A DNA stretch of 64,000 nucleotides from Rhizobium sp. (GCA_003527225.1 DPXQ01000158.1:93212-157211), one strand, 5' to 3'. Counted from the stretch's first letter, positions 40,767-51,253 are shown. A program made the numbers and translations. The notes: generated from the letters alone by a model not told the origin.

Positions 40767-41497
40767 ACACGCCTGACCAGAGCAAGGGAGATCGTTCGCA
40801 CGACGAAGTGCTCGCTGGCGAATATGTCGTCGGCGTGCTGGATGCCGGCGCTCGCCGCGCGGTCGAGGAGCGCATGCGCAGCGACAGGAGCTTTGCCGCC
40901 ATCGTCCATCGCTGGGAAGAAAATCTCTCGAGTTTCGATGCGGATTATGTCCAGGAGATGCCGCCGGCGCAGCTATTTTCCCGTATAGAAGCGCGAATCC
41001 ACGGTACGCAGGATACCGAGGGGCGCGAAGCGATGATGCGCGCCGGCATATTTTCATATCTCTGGGGCTCCGTTGCCTTCTGGCGTGCCGCCGCGTTTGC
41101 CGGCTTTTTTGGTGTCGCCATGTTCGTTGGCGAACAGTTCATCGACCTGGGCAACGTGTCGCGCCCGCCGCTCGTCGCGGAAATGGCTGGCAAGGACAAT
41201 GCCATCAGTCTCATTGCCCGCTACGACAACACGTCCGGACGGCTCCGGGTCACCCCTGTTGCCGCGGGCGAGGCGACCGCGCATTCGCTTGAGCTGTGGC
41301 TGATCGAAGGCGACGCGCCGCCCTTGTCCCTGGGTGTCCTGCCCCAGACGGGTGAAGGCGAAATCAATGTGCCTTCTAGTCTGCGCGACCAGTTCGCCTC
41401 CGGCGTGGTTCTGGCCGTCAGCCTGGAGCCCTACGGCGGCTCTCCGACCGGCCAGGCCACCGGCCCGGTTCTCGCCGCCGGCGAAGCGCATTTTTAA
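40763..41497 (+). CDS. Anti-sigma factor, RskA/SigK-regulator type
   Basis: The 244 residues divide into a cytoplasmic zinc-free anti-sigma part (about 1-100, with LAGEYVVGVLDAGARRAVEE and HRWEENLSSFD), one membrane helix (about 104-124) and a periplasmic RskA-like domain (about 140-244). RskA proteins hold the partner sigma factor at the membrane and release it after proteolysis on a signal. Its ATG overlaps the sigma stop (ATGA), so production is coupled. The signal is not known. Confidence 0.9.
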   Translation: MNTPDQSKGDRSHDEVLAGEYVVGVLDAGARRAVEERMRSDRSFAAIVHRWEENLSSFDADYVQEMPPAQLFSRIEARIHGTQDTEGREAMMRAGIFSYLWGSVAFWRAAAFAGFFGVAMFVGEQFIDLGNVSRPPLVAEMAGKDNAISLIARYDNTSGRLRVTPVAAGEATAHSLELWLIEGDAPPLSLGVLPQTGEGEINVPSSLRDQFASGVVLAVSLEPYGGSPTGQATGPVLAAGEAHF

Positions 41498-41574
41498 GAT
41501 GCCTAAACAATTCTAATATAAATCCTTAACAATATCAGTGACGTAAGATTTTTCGCAAATTAATGCGCAAAGCC

Positions 41575-41603
41575 TGAAACTTAATTTCCGAATGCCTCGT
41601 CTT
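41575..41603 (+). promoter_or_regulatory. Candidate ECF-type promoter of the fasciclin gene
   Basis: TGAAAC and CGTC are separated by 17 bases, a layout typical of ECF sigma promoters (GAAC-like -35 and CGTC/CGTT -10). It is about 100 bp upstream of the fasciclin start, with no closer alternative seen. Use by the adjacent sigma factor is inferred. Confidence 0.45.
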
Positions 41604-41703
41604 CTCTCATGTTCCCGCCAATGCGGAACACGTAAGGCCGATGGCGCTCTGCCAGAGCAGGTGCCCGGCCACAGTTTGAAACAGAGGAAGAGGAAACATA
41701 GAG

Positions 41704-42261
41704 ATGATCAAGTCCACGCTCCGCCTGCTCGCCGTTGCAACCGCGATTACCGCCGGCACAATCGCCGCTCATGCCGAAAACCCGATGGTTGGTGGCGCCG
41801 CGATGATGGAAGACAAGAACATCATCGAGAATGCCATCAACTCCAAGGATCATACGACGCTCGTCGCCGCCGTGAAGGCCGCTGGTCTGGTCGAAGCCCT
41901 GTCGGGTACAGGCCCATTCACGGTCTTCGCGCCCGTCAATGCCGCCTTCGACGCGCTTCCGGCTGGCACGGTCGACACGCTGCTGAAGCCCGAGAACAAG
42001 GAACAGCTCACCAAGGTTCTGACCTGCCACGTCGTGGCGGCCGAAGCCATGTCGTCCGCGGTCGCCAAGATGATCGCCGATGACGGCGGCACCCATCCCG
42101 TCGAGACGGTCGGCGGCTGCGTACTACAGGCCAAGATGGACGGCGACAAGATCACGCTGACCGACGAGACCGGCGGCGTGGCGACCGTTACCATCGCCGA
42201 CGTCAAGCAGTCGAATGGTGTGATCCACGTGATAGACAAGGTTCTGCTGCCCAAGGCCTGA
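41704..42261 (+). CDS. Secreted fasciclin (FAS1) domain protein
   Basis: The 185-residue protein has a signal peptide (about 1-24, ending in AHA) and one FAS1 domain with the H1 box TVFAPVNAAFDALPAGTVD and the H2-type end GVIHVIDKVLLP. The CHVV segment and GGCVLQAK give two Cys residues that could form a disulfide. Similar rhizobial proteins (Nex18 type) are made in symbiosis and under stress. It lies downstream of the sigma/anti-sigma pair, with a candidate ECF promoter, and probably acts outside the cytoplasm in adhesion or envelope protection. Confidence 0.9.
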   Translation: MIKSTLRLLAVATAITAGTIAAHAENPMVGGAAMMEDKNIIENAINSKDHTTLVAAVKAAGLVEALSGTGPFTVFAPVNAAFDALPAGTVDTLLKPENKEQLTKVLTCHVVAAEAMSSAVAKMIADDGGTHPVETVGGCVLQAKMDGDKITLTDETGGVATVTIADVKQSNGVIHVIDKVLLPKA

Positions 42262-42272
42262 GCCGAACGCTT

Positions 42273-42291
42273 GCCCCGCCTCTGGCGGGGC
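42273..42291 (+). terminator. GC-rich hairpin after the fasciclin gene
   Basis: GCCCCGCC and GGCGGGGC form a perfect 8-bp stem with a TCT loop, 12 bp after the stop. There is no T run, so efficiency is uncertain; it stands between convergent genes. Confidence 0.5.
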
Positions 42292-42315
42292 GCTGTCTAG
42301 GCCGGGTGTACTGCG

Positions 42316-42975
42316 TCAGGTGGCCTGGCCGATGGCCTCGAGGATTGCTGCGCGCAAATCATCGAGGCCATTTCCCTTTTCGGAGGAGGTGGCGACGATA
42401 AAGGGATAGGCGGCCGGGCGCTTCTTGATCTTCTCGAGCGTTTCCGCGATCAGGCGCGGCACGCCGGCTTCCTTGATCTTGTCGGTCTTGGTCAGAACGA
42501 TCTGGTAGGACACCGCCGCCTTGTCGAGAAGGTCGAGCACTTCGTCGTCGTTCTTCTTGATACCGTGGCGGCTGTCGATCAGCACATAGACACGCTTCAG
42601 GGTCGCGCGGCCGCGCAGGTAGTCGAAGACCAGCTTGGTCCAGGCGTCGACATGCTCCTTCGGCGCCTGGGCATAGCCGTAGCCGGGCATGTCGACCAGC
42701 GCCATCGGCGGAAGGTCGCCCGCTTCGCCGGAATAGCCGTCCGGAACGAAATAGTTGAGCTCCTGGGTGCGACCCGGCGTGTTCGACGTGCGGGCCAGTC
42801 CCTTGTGACCGACCAGCGCATTGATCAGCGACGACTTGCCGACGTTCGAACGGCCGGCAAAGGCCACTTCGAGTGGGCCTTCGGGGGGCAGGAACTGCAT
42901 CGATGGCACGCCGCGGATGAAGATCCACGGGCGGTTGAACAGGGCTTGTTCTGCCGCCGGTCTTGTCGTTGTCAT
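42316..42975 (-). CDS. engB: Ribosome biogenesis GTPase EngB (YihA/YsxC)
   Basis: A 219-residue TRAFAC GTPase needed for 50S assembly. The G motifs are present: G1 GRSNVGKSS (41-49), G2/G3 in [11 protein letters not shown] and [10 protein letters not shown], and G4 LTKTDKIK. The start is ATG 42975; a start 19 codons earlier would add a basic, non-conserved leader. In relatives engB commonly follows yidC; here a chemoreceptor gene lies between the two. Confidence 0.95.
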   Translation of the reverse strand: MTTTRPAAEQALFNRPWIFIRGVPSMQFLPPEGPLEVAFAGRSNVGKSSLINALVGHKGLARTSNTPGRTQELNYFVPDGYSGEAGDLPPMALVDMPGYGYAQAPKEHVDAWTKLVFDYLRGRATLKRVYVLIDSRHGIKKNDDEVLDLLDKAAVSYQIVLTKTDKIKEAGVPRLIAETLEKIKKRPAAYPFIVATSSEKGNGLDDLRAAILEAIGQAT

Positions 42976-43067
42976 CGCTCTTCGCCTTTCTCGTTCAAGG
43001 CCGGGCATCCGGGTTTTGAACGGCAATGTCAAGAGCGAGCATGCTTTGCGGGGCGATTGCTACGCGA

Positions 43068-44417
43068 TCAGGCTGCTTCTTCAAGGCGCTTGAGCAGCGC
43101 CAGCACATCGGCGGACGCGGTCTCCACCAACCGTATCTGCGCAAGCGCACCTTTGATGTCGCCCGAGTTGTAGAGCCTGGCCGCCTCGATGCCGTGTTTG
43201 TGCACGCGGGCATGCGGGTCATCAAGCGCGGCGAATTCCGGGCGTGCGCGTATTTCCGGCTCGCAGACAGAGCCGTACCATTTCCCGAGACGACATGAAC
43301 GGTGATCGGAAAGCTCGTTGGGATTGAGGCCTTCTTTTCCGATGATCATGTTCGCCAGACGTTTCTTCCAGATGACATGGTCCGATTGGGCGAGCTTGAC
43401 GATCTTGTTCGGGAAGTTCAACTCGGCCAGATGGCCGGTCTGGCTTATCACTGCACGCTGCGTGGCGTCGATCTTGTCGACGATGCGCTCGAGTACGCTT
43501 GTCGTATGACTCGTGTTGGCGGCCATTTGGGCGATATTCGATGCCACCGTGTTGGAAGCCTGCAACTGCTCGCGCAGAGCATCGCTGATCGCCCCCGCAT
43601 TGGCCGCGACACTTGTCACCTGTCGGCCGGTCGTGTCGATGGAACCACGAAGGATGCTTACGGTGTCATTGCCGCCAGTGACGGCTCCCGCACTCGACCG
43701 CATGGACTTGACCATTGCCTCCATGCCGCTCTGCAAATCTCCTATGATCTGACCGATTTCCACCGTGGCATGGGATGTCCGGTCCGACAGCGCCTTTACT
43801 TCGGAGGCGACGACCGCAAAGCCGCGTCCCGCATCGCCGGCGCGGGCCGCTTCCACTGCCGCGTTGATGGCAAGCAGGCTTGTTTGCGAGGCTATTTTCT
43901 TGATGCTTCCGGCAATCTCGTATATGCGCTTGCCGAGATTCTGGATGAGGGCGATCTTTTCGCTCGTCTCGTTTACGGCCGTCGAGATCACCTGAATCTG
44001 GGCAATCGTGTCATCGACAGCCTTCAGGCTTGAGGCAACTGCGTCGCCGGCCCTCTTGGCGTGTTCCAGTATCTCTTCTCCATACCGGCCAATTTCGCTG
44101 TTTGCTGCCGCCATTTCCTGCGCGGCTGCGGCGATTGAATGAGAGTCGTGATCGACGCCTCTGAGTTCATGCTGGAGGTTTGCCGACATGACTGCGGTCT
44201 CGTTCATCCCGATCGAGACGTTCACGATGTCGGTGAGATTGCTCCCTGCCTGTCGCTGCAGTTTCCGGATCAGCGTCGCAACGGTCGAGGAGAGGGGATC
44301 CCCACCGACAGGCGTTCTCATATAGTCTCCGACAATGGCCGCTTCCAGGCAGGCCATGATCTCGTCGATGGTGGAATTATCCCGTTCGAACAGCGGTTCG
44401 GTAGCGGCTGCGGTCAT
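43068..44417 (-). CDS. Cytoplasmic chemoreceptor with C-terminal CZB zinc domain
   Basis: The 449 residues have no membrane segment. An N-terminal region of about 100 residues resembles no domain I know, a short MCP signalling hairpin follows (tip [39 protein letters not shown]), and the C-terminus is a chemoreceptor zinc-binding domain: His347 (HVIWKKRL), His372/Cys375 ([12 protein letters not shown]) and His402/His406. CZB proteins sense zinc or hypochlorite-type oxidants through the zinc-bound Cys. The gene lies between yidC and engB and is separated from yidC by a terminator, so it has its own promoter. Confidence 0.88.
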   Translation of the reverse strand: MTAAATEPLFERDNSTIDEIMACLEAAIVGDYMRTPVGGDPLSSTVATLIRKLQRQAGSNLTDIVNVSIGMNETAVMSANLQHELRGVDHDSHSIAAAAQEMAAANSEIGRYGEEILEHAKRAGDAVASSLKAVDDTIAQIQVISTAVNETSEKIALIQNLGKRIYEIAGSIKKIASQTSLLAINAAVEAARAGDAGRGFAVVASEVKALSDRTSHATVEIGQIIGDLQSGMEAMVKSMRSSAGAVTGGNDTVSILRGSIDTTGRQVTSVAANAGAISDALREQLQASNTVASNIAQMAANTSHTTSVLERIVDKIDATQRAVISQTGHLAELNFPNKIVKLAQSDHVIWKKRLANMIIGKEGLNPNELSDHRSCRLGKWYGSVCEPEIRARPEFAALDDPHARVHKHGIEAARLYNSGDIKGALAQIRLVETASADVLALLKRLEEAA

Positions 44418-44555
44418 GCTGTGGCCCCGTTACGAAATCGATTTCCGGATACGTCGGTGAAGTGCCGGGAAGTGGTTCCCATATTACATATGAAATATGA
44501 TATATGATAATGACGATATGCTTAATGAACTTATAATTACGTAGCATGACAGAAT

Positions 44556-44582
44556 AAAAAAGCCCCGGAACTGGCCGGGGCT
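44556..44582 (-). terminator. Rho-independent terminator of the rpmH-rnpA-yidC operon
   Basis: On the minus strand AGCCCCGG pairs with CCGGGGCT around a six-base loop, followed by a T run (read as the A run at 44556-44560 on the plus strand). It lies just after the yidC stop. Confidence 0.85.
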
Positions 44583-44588
44583 TTCTGA

Positions 44589-46403
44589 TCATTTTCCTGC
44601 TTGTGGCTTTCGTCGGAACGTCTGTCTGAGATTGTCGAACAGCTCGACCTTGGCGCCATGGCGCTTCATGATGAGCGCCTGCTGGAGGATCGAAAGCGTG
44701 TTGTTCCATGCCCAGTAGATCACCAGACCGGCCGGGAAGCTTGCCAGCATGAAGGTGAAGACCAGCGGCATCCAGGTGAACAGCATCGCCTGTGTCGGAT
44801 CCGGCGGCGTCGGGTTCATGCGCATCTGCAGGAACATCGTGATGCCCATGATGATCGGCCAGACGCCGAGATGGAGGAAAGTCGGCCCATCGAACGGCAG
44901 GAGCCCGAAGAGATTGATGAAGGTTGTCGGATCCGGTGCGGACAGGTCCTGAATCCACCCGAAGAACGGGGCATGTCGCATTTCAATGGTGACGTAGATC
45001 ACCTTGTAGAGCGCGAAGAATACGGGAATCTGCAGGAGAACGGGCCAGCAGCCTGCGACCGGGTTGATCTTCTCGGTCTTGTAAAGCTCCATCATCGCCT
45101 GCTGCAACGCCATCTTGTCGTCGCCGAACTTGGCCTTCAGTTCTTCCATCTTCGGCTGCATGCGCTTCATGTTCGCCATGGAGGCGTACTGCTTGCTTGC
45201 CAGCGGGAAGAACAGCAGCTTCACGACAATGGTCGTCAGAAGGATGGCGACGCCGAAATTGCCGACCAGACGATAGAAATAGTCCATCATCGTGAACATC
45301 GGCTTGGTGATGAAATAGAACCAGCCCCAGTCGATCAGGCGGTCGAACTTCGGAATTGAATACGCGGTCGCATAATTGTCGACGACAGGCACTTCCTTGG
45401 CGCCGGCAAAGACAAGGTTCTTGACGGTTGCGCTCTGTCCGGGAGCGATGCTGACAGCATCGTTCTTGTAGTCGGCTTGAAAGCGGGGTTGTCCATCGGT
45501 GAAATGCGAAAAGCGCGACTCGAAAGCCAGCGTCTGCGGCGGCACCAGGGCTGCCGCCCAGTATTTGTCGGTGATCCCGAGCCAGCCGCCAGTCGCTTTC
45601 GCGTTGGCAATCGCTTCCTCTTCGATCGCGCTGTATTTCTCTTCGATCAGGCCGCCGTCGGCGCCGACCACTCCGAGGAAGCCTTCATGCAACACATAGA
45701 CCGACGGTGTCGACGGCTTGTTATAGCGGGTGATCCGGCCATAGGGCGCGACGCTCGCGGCGCTGGTTCCGGTGTTGCTGATCGTGTCCTCGACCACGAA
45801 CATGTAATGCTCGTCGACGGAGATTTTCCGGTTGAAGGTGAGGCCTGCGTCGTTTGTGTAGGAAAGGGTGACGGGCGTGGCCTGGGTGAGCTTGTCACCC
45901 TCGGAAAGCGTCCAGACGGTCGCCGGACCCGGAACGCTGGCGGCGCCTTCGCCGCCGATATAGCCGAGTTCGGTGAAGTAACCGTCCTTGGTATCAGCCG
46001 GATTGAATAGAGCGATGGTCGGGCTGTCCGCTTTGACGGTCTCGCGATATCCCTTGAGCTTCAGGTCGTCGAAGCGAGCGCCGGTCAGATTGATCGAACC
46101 AGAAAGGGCCGGCGTGTCGATGGTCACGCGTGCGCTCTTGGCGATCGCGTCCTCGCGGCTGGTCGTCGCGCTCGCCTGGGTGCCACCCGGAAGGGCGCCG
46201 CTGACCGTGCCGGCGGCAGGATCCGCTGTCGTTGTCGCCGCGGTGTCCTGTGCAGGAGTGGTCTTGGCCTGTTCGGCGAGCATGGCCTGCTCCGCCTGGC
46301 GCTGTGCCTCGATCCTGGGATTCATATAGAGGAATTGCCAGGCGAGAACGATCAGCACGGAAAGGGCAATCGCGATGAAGTAATTGCGTTTGTTTTGCAT
46401 CAT
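44589..46403 (-). CDS. yidC: Membrane protein insertase YidC
   Basis: YidC inserts and folds inner-membrane proteins alone or with Sec. The 604 residues show the N-terminal anchor helix (about 7-24), an Ala/Thr-rich linker, the periplasmic beta domain (about 85-345) and the C-terminal five-helix core with [20 protein letters not shown] (cytoplasmic coiled-coil loop) and [19 protein letters not shown]. The first ATG overlaps the rnpA stop. It ends the rpmH-rnpA-yidC operon at a strong terminator. Confidence 0.96.
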   Translation of the reverse strand: MMQNKRNYFIAIALSVLIVLAWQFLYMNPRIEAQRQAEQAMLAEQAKTTPAQDTAATTTADPAAGTVSGALPGGTQASATTSREDAIAKSARVTIDTPALSGSINLTGARFDDLKLKGYRETVKADSPTIALFNPADTKDGYFTELGYIGGEGAASVPGPATVWTLSEGDKLTQATPVTLSYTNDAGLTFNRKISVDEHYMFVVEDTISNTGTSAASVAPYGRITRYNKPSTPSVYVLHEGFLGVVGADGGLIEEKYSAIEEEAIANAKATGGWLGITDKYWAAALVPPQTLAFESRFSHFTDGQPRFQADYKNDAVSIAPGQSATVKNLVFAGAKEVPVVDNYATAYSIPKFDRLIDWGWFYFITKPMFTMMDYFYRLVGNFGVAILLTTIVVKLLFFPLASKQYASMANMKRMQPKMEELKAKFGDDKMALQQAMMELYKTEKINPVAGCWPVLLQIPVFFALYKVIYVTIEMRHAPFFGWIQDLSAPDPTTFINLFGLLPFDGPTFLHLGVWPIIMGITMFLQMRMNPTPPDPTQAMLFTWMPLVFTFMLASFPAGLVIYWAWNNTLSILQQALIMKRHGAKVELFDNLRQTFRRKPQAGK

Positions 46404-46789
46404 ACTTTCCTGGAACGGGTCGCGGAGGACCGCTCGTGTTTCGGCCTGGCTTCAATCCGTTCGGCCAGTTGCGCGACGATCTTCGCAAACGGTGCGGACA
46501 GCACTTCCCTTCGGGCGACAATCACATAGTCATGTCCCGGCTGCATTGCAAATCCCGTGTTTAGCCGCACGGCTTCCTTCAGGCGCCGACGCATGCGATT
46601 GCGCTCGACGGCATTGCCATGTTTCTTGGTGACTGTGAAGCCGACGCGCGGTTCGGTACCGGGCTCGTTGCGATCGAGCACTTCAATTAGGAAGAGGCTG
46701 CCTCGGCGCTTTTCGCCATTGCGCACGGCAAGAAACTGCGGCCGGCTCTTCAGCCGCCCGACAGTCGATTTCTGTTCGTCAGACGTCAT
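46400..46789 (-). CDS. rnpA: Ribonuclease P protein component
   Basis: RnpA helps RNase P RNA cut tRNA 5' leaders. The 129 residues contain the RNR signature [18 protein letters not shown] and the FTVTKKHG loop. The start at 46789 gives the normal N-terminus (MTSDEQKST); an ATG eight codons earlier would shorten the gap to rpmH. The last codon overlaps yidC. It lies 32 bp after rpmH. Confidence 0.94.
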   Translation of the reverse strand: MTSDEQKSTVGRLKSRPQFLAVRNGEKRRGSLFLIEVLDRNEPGTEPRVGFTVTKKHGNAVERNRMRRRLKEAVRLNTGFAMQPGHDYVIVARREVLSAPFAKIVAQLAERIEARPKHERSSATRSRKV

Positions 46790-46821
46790 TCGCCCGTTTC
46801 TCTCATCGGGCACGCCCGGCC

Positions 46822-46956
46822 TTAGGCCGAAAGGCGCTTACGACCGCGAGCGCGGCGTGCGATGATGACCTTGCGGCCACCCTTTGTTGCGATGCGCGCA
46901 CGGAAACCGTGGCGGCGCTTGCGAACAAGCTTCGAAGGTTGGTAGGTACGCTTCAT
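46822..46956 (-). CDS. rpmH: 50S ribosomal protein L34
   Basis: The 44-residue, highly basic protein starts [20 protein letters not shown] and ends GRKRLSA, which is a textbook L34 sequence. It heads the rpmH-rnpA-yidC operon, behind the strong sigma-70 promoter at 47072-47100. It is short and would be easy to miss. Confidence 0.98.
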   Translation of the reverse strand: MKRTYQPSKLVRKRRHGFRARIATKGGRKVIIARRARGRKRLSA

Positions 46957-47399
46957 TTATTTAATACCGCGGTGTGCGGCCCTTCTTGGGTTTGCATCTC
47001 TGCAAGAGCGTTGGATTTTTCGCACAGTTTCAAACCCGCCGGAGCGGGTCGGAATATCCGGACGTGCGCGGCTTATAAGGGCGAAGGACGCTTGAGTCAA
47101 TCGGCGGAGACGTCCGGATCAGCAAGTGCGGCGTGGTCAAATCTGGCCTTCCGTCATTAAGATTTCCCCTTGGGCCTTGGCAAACATTTTTGCTGGTTTT
47201 CTGACAGGCAGTTCATTGCCCGCGGGCGCCTCCCTGGAACTGGACAACCTATTGTGCCTGACCTTCTTTGTTGCGCCGCAACAACGTTCGAATATGCTGT
47301 ATTAGCAATGCAATAATTCGTTAACGGGCCTCACCTACTATCCTAAATATTGAGGGGTATTCTCCGATATCTGGAGATCGTCAGCAGGGGGGGCATTTC
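46957..47399. other. 443-bp intergenic region between rpmH and a divergent chemoreceptor
   Basis: It holds the sigma-70 promoter for rpmH on its left side and, toward the right, an AT-richer stretch (about 47280-47370, including ATTCGTTAACGGGCC) that probably contains the chemoreceptor promoter. No ORF or RNA gene could be supported within it. Confidence 0.6.
47072..47100 (-). promoter_or_regulatory. Strong sigma-70 promoter for rpmH-rnpA-yidC
   Basis: On the minus strand TTGACT and TATAAG are spaced by exactly 17 bases, close to the vegetative consensus, about 115 bp before the rpmH start. Confidence 0.75.
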
Positions 47400-49463
47400 G
47401 TGAAAATAAGCGGCAAAGTCTATTCTTTGGTCGGCATACTGGGCCTTGCGGCCATTGTGATAGGGGCGATGGGTATCTTTGTGACCACGCAATACGGCCA
47501 GAAGTCCCACGATCTACATGTCGTCTCGGATCGTGCCTATCTGGGCGAGCGTCTCAACCGGCTCGTAACCGCTGTGGTCATGGAGGCTCGCGGGATCTAT
47601 GCGGCCCCGACGACCGAAAAAGCGGAGGGGTTCGCCAAGGGGCTTTTGAAAAACCTCGACGAAATGGACAAGGTGATCGCCGATTGGAAACCGCTCGTGC
47701 CCGCGGCCCAGCAGGCGACCTTCGACGCGATGGTGGCGAGGGCGGCGGAGTTCCGCACATTCCGGGCCGAGACGGTCCGTCTTGGCACGAAGGTCGATTC
47801 CAAGGCCGCCAATGAACAGGGCAACAACGAAGCGAATCGCGCCAACCGGAAAGCCTTCCAGGCCGAAATCGATGCCGTCGTCGACAACGACAAGGCCGAA
47901 CTGAAGGTCATGACGGAGTCGCTTGAATCCTTCCAATGGCTGATGTTGATCCTCATTTCCAGTGTTACGGTCTGCGCGGTCGCAATCGGCGCCGGTCTCG
48001 GTATCTATATCGGAGTCAATCAGTTGAGCCGGCCGATCCGCAATGTCACCGGCGCCATGAAGAAGATCGCGGAAGGCGATTTCAATACCGAGATTCCCTA
48101 TGCCGGTCGCGCCGACGAAATCGGCGAGATGGCTGGAGCGGTCGAAGTATTCAAGCAGAACGGTCTCGCCGTCCAACGCATGAATGCCCAGGAAGCAGCC
48201 ATGCGGGAGAAAAGCGATGACCTCCAGTCGAGCATGTCCATCGTTGTTGCCGCGGCCGCGGCTGGAGATTTCTCGAAGCGAATCGATAAAGACTACGCAG
48301 ACACAAACCTTAACCGCTTCGCGAGCAATATCAACGATCTGCTGAAGACGGTCGACACTGGGGTCGCAGAGACCCGTCGTGTGATTGCAAGCCTTTCTGA
48401 GGGCGATCTGTGTCAGAGCATGCGCGGCGAATTCCGCGGCGCCTTTGCCGAACTCCAGACCAATGTGAACAACACGCTTGATCGTCTGCGCCAGACAATG
48501 GGCGATATCCGGCACAAGACGGACTCGATCAATGGCAATGCCGACGAGTTGACGTCTGCCACCAACGATCTGGCAAAGCGTACCGAACAGCAGGCGGCAG
48601 CCCTCGAGGAAACCTCGGCCGCGCTGGATGAGATTACTGTCGTCGTGCGAGGTTCAAGCGAGCGCGCCCAGGAAGCCAGCCAGATGGTGAACGAGGCAAC
48701 GAAGAGCGCCGCCCAGTCCGCAGTCGTCGTCAGCGATGCCGTCGGTGCCATGGGCCGTATCGAGCAGGCCTCGCGGGAAATCTCGCAGATCATCAACGTC
48801 ATCGATGAAATCGCCTTCCAGACCAATCTGCTGGCCCTCAATGCCGGCGTCGAGGCGGCGCGCGCCGGGGAGGCCGGCAAGGGCTTCGCCGTCGTCGCTC
48901 AGGAGGTGCGTGAGCTTGCCCAGCGTTCGGCGAATGCCGCCAAGGACATCAAGGCGCTCATCACCAAATCCGGCGAGGAGGTGGCGGGCGGCGTCAAGCT
49001 GGTGCAGAAGACCGGCGAGGCCTTGTCCGAAATCGAGAGCAGGGTCCTCAAGATCAATGACCACATCCATTCCATCGCAACCGCGGCGAAGGAACAGTCG
49101 ACCGGACTTCAGGAGGTGAACACCGCCATCAATCAGATGGACCAGGTGACGCAGCAGAACGCCGCCATGGTAGAGGAAACCTCGGCCGCGACCCATAAGC
49201 TCTCCGCGGAGGCGGATGGACTGGCAGCTCTCGTTGCCCATTTCCGGATTTCCGAGGAGGGAAGGGCGCAGCCGGCCCATGCATCGACCACGGCCTCCGT
49301 TGCCGCCGCCGCTCCAGTGCAGGCTCCGGCATTGGCGAAGCCCTCGCAGCACAAGCCGGTCCAATCGCCGGCGCGTCAGATGCTCGGACATGTCGCGCGC
49401 GCCATCGGCGGCAACCGGGCGGCCGCGGTGGCGCGGGATGCGGACAACTGGGAGGAGTTCTGA
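47400..49463 (+). CDS. Transmembrane methyl-accepting chemotaxis protein ending in NWEEF
   Basis: The 687 residues start at GTG 47400. A first membrane helix (about 7-29) and a second (about 179-203) enclose a helical periplasmic sensor of about 150 residues rich in Lys/Glu and Ala. HAMP domains follow (from [20 protein letters not shown]), then the signalling hairpin with [20 protein letters not shown]. After an Ala/Pro/Gln-rich flexible linker (about 625-675) it ends in NWEEF (683-687), the pentapeptide that tethers the methyltransferase CheR. The ligand is unknown; the sensor's helical form suggests a four-helix bundle. A terminator follows. Confidence 0.94.
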   Translation: MKISGKVYSLVGILGLAAIVIGAMGIFVTTQYGQKSHDLHVVSDRAYLGERLNRLVTAVVMEARGIYAAPTTEKAEGFAKGLLKNLDEMDKVIADWKPLVPAAQQATFDAMVARAAEFRTFRAETVRLGTKVDSKAANEQGNNEANRANRKAFQAEIDAVVDNDKAELKVMTESLESFQWLMLILISSVTVCAVAIGAGLGIYIGVNQLSRPIRNVTGAMKKIAEGDFNTEIPYAGRADEIGEMAGAVEVFKQNGLAVQRMNAQEAAMREKSDDLQSSMSIVVAAAAAGDFSKRIDKDYADTNLNRFASNINDLLKTVDTGVAETRRVIASLSEGDLCQSMRGEFRGAFAELQTNVNNTLDRLRQTMGDIRHKTDSINGNADELTSATNDLAKRTEQQAAALEETSAALDEITVVVRGSSERAQEASQMVNEATKSAAQSAVVVSDAVGAMGRIEQASREISQIINVIDEIAFQTNLLALNAGVEAARAGEAGKGFAVVAQEVRELAQRSANAAKDIKALITKSGEEVAGGVKLVQKTGEALSEIESRVLKINDHIHSIATAAKEQSTGLQEVNTAINQMDQVTQQNAAMVEETSAATHKLSAEADGLAALVAHFRISEEGRAQPAHASTTASVAAAAPVQAPALAKPSQHKPVQSPARQMLGHVARAIGGNRAAAVARDADNWEEF

Positions 49464-49493
49464 TCGGTCGGCATCGCAGGATGCAACGGAAAG

Positions 49494-49524
49494 AAGGCCG
49501 CGGGAGGCACCCCGCGGCTTTTTT
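49494..49524 (+). terminator. Rho-independent terminator after the NWEEF chemoreceptor
   Basis: GCCGCGGG pairs with CCCGCGGC around AGGCAC, extended by A-T pairs, and is followed by a run of T. Confidence 0.9.
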
Positions 49525-49696
49525 CATGCGAGAGGGACGGCGGCCGAACCACGCCGCAGGGGCGGGCATTCCGCTCAGAAACAGTTGAGGGTTCCGGGAG
49601 CCTTTCGTTCATTCGCGTTATGTTCTATTGATATGAGACTCACGGTGCCCGCGTGGATCGGGCCCCTGCTTGGGAAATCGCGACGAGGAGCGACCG

Positions 49697-51181
49697 ATGG
49701 CAGATGGAATGCAGGCCGGGCCAGGGGCGGACAAGGCGGGGCGCAGCGCCGTGCCCAACCTTTTCCGCGGACTTTCCGGCAAGCTTCTGTGGCTGACCAT
49801 CGCTTTCGTCATGCTTGCCGAGGTGCTGATCTTTGTTCCGTCGGTGGCCTCCATGCGGCTGCGCTGGCTCGAGGATCGGCTGCGGACGGCCGCCGCCGCC
49901 AGCGTCGTTATCGACGGTCTGCAGCCGATCGAGCTGCCCCGGGCCATTCAGGACGAGGCCCTGATGGCGACCGGTACCAAGGCAATCGTATTGCGCAAGG
50001 AAGGAACATCGCGCCTGCTGGCCGTCGATGACATGCCGCCGCAGGTGGATGCGACATTCGATCTCACGAACGTGCAGCCCCTCGAATCGATTGGCGATGC
50101 TCTTTATGCCCTGGCCCTCGGCGGAGACCGCATCCTGCGGATATACGGCCCCGTCGGCGACAGCGATATGGTCATTGAACTTGTGCTGGATGAAAGCAGC
50201 CTGCGTGGCGCCATGCTGTCCTATGCGCGCAACGTCTTTGCCGTCTCGCTTGTCATCTCTCTGATAACGGCCCTCCTCATCTATCTGGCCATCAACCGCA
50301 TGATGATACGCCCGGTCCGGCGTCTGACGCGAAGCATGCAAGCCTTTGCCGAGAATCCGGAGGACCCCGCTCGTGTCCTCGTACCGGCGCGAGGCGGCGA
50401 TGAACTTGCCGTCGCCGGACGCCACCTCGCACTGATGCAGGAGCAGTTGCAGCGAACGTTGAAGCAGCAGAAGAATCTTGCCGATCTGGGTCTCGCCGTA
50501 TCGAAGATCAACCACGACATGCGCAACATCCTCGCATCGGCGCAACTGATGTCCGACCGCCTGGTCGATGTCGAGGACCCGATGGTAAAGAGCTTTGCGC
50601 CGAAGCTCCTGCGCACCATAGACAGGGCGGTCGGCTATACCAGCGAGGTGCTGGCCTATGGCCAGGCCTCCGAGGCCGAGCCCCGCCGCCGTCGCTTCCG
50701 TTTGTCGGCACTCAGCCAGGAGGTGCGGGACATTCTCGCGATCAGCCCCGATAGCGGCATTGAATTCGTCGAGATGATCGACGGCGACCTGGAGGTCGAT
50801 GCCGATAGTGAGCAGTTGTTCCGGGTGATCCACAACATCTGCCGCAACGCGCTTCAGGCACTCGCCAATTACGCCGCAGACGAGCCGCGGGCGGTTCGTC
50901 GCGTGACCTTGTCGGCCCAGCGCATTGGCAGTGTCGTCTGCATCGTCATCGACGATACCGGTCCCGGCATGCCCAGCAAGGCGCGAGAGAACCTTTTCGC
51001 TGCATTCCGCGGATCGGCGCGTTCCGGCGGAACGGGACTGGGGCTGGCGATTGCCCGCGAATTGGTCCTTGCCCACGGGGGCACCATCGCGCTCGTCGAG
51101 AAGCCTGGACCTGGAACCCAGTTTCGCATCGAAATTCCCGATCGTCCCGTGGCTCTCGATGACTGGAGGGCGCGCGCCTGA
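49697..51181 (+). CDS. Orphan membrane sensor histidine kinase
   Basis: The 494 residues have two membrane helices (about 31-52 and 175-198) around a periplasmic sensor (about 55-170), a HAMP-like segment after RMMIRPVRRLTRSMQAF, a phospho-acceptor helix with His273 in KINHDMRNILASAQLMSD, and an ATPase domain with N box FRVIHNICRNALQAL, G1 DDTGPGMP and G2 SGGTGLGLAIARELV. The H-box with HDMRN rather than HELRT marks a distinct subgroup. No response-regulator gene is adjacent, so the partner is unknown. The ATG at 49697 has GAGGAG upstream; a start nine codons earlier is possible. Confidence 0.88.
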   Translation: MADGMQAGPGADKAGRSAVPNLFRGLSGKLLWLTIAFVMLAEVLIFVPSVASMRLRWLEDRLRTAAAASVVIDGLQPIELPRAIQDEALMATGTKAIVLRKEGTSRLLAVDDMPPQVDATFDLTNVQPLESIGDALYALALGGDRILRIYGPVGDSDMVIELVLDESSLRGAMLSYARNVFAVSLVISLITALLIYLAINRMMIRPVRRLTRSMQAFAENPEDPARVLVPARGGDELAVAGRHLALMQEQLQRTLKQQKNLADLGLAVSKINHDMRNILASAQLMSDRLVDVEDPMVKSFAPKLLRTIDRAVGYTSEVLAYGQASEAEPRRRRFRLSALSQEVRDILAISPDSGIEFVEMIDGDLEVDADSEQLFRVIHNICRNALQALANYAADEPRAVRRVTLSAQRIGSVVCIVIDDTGPGMPSKARENLFAAFRGSARSGGTGLGLAIARELVLAHGGTIALVEKPGPGTQFRIEIPDRPVALDDWRARA

Positions 51182-51253
51182 TCTGGCAATTGCTGCAATC
51201 GGCATGCGGCAATCGCATGTGACGGCAAAATGACTCTTTTTTCCGAAAGGTGC

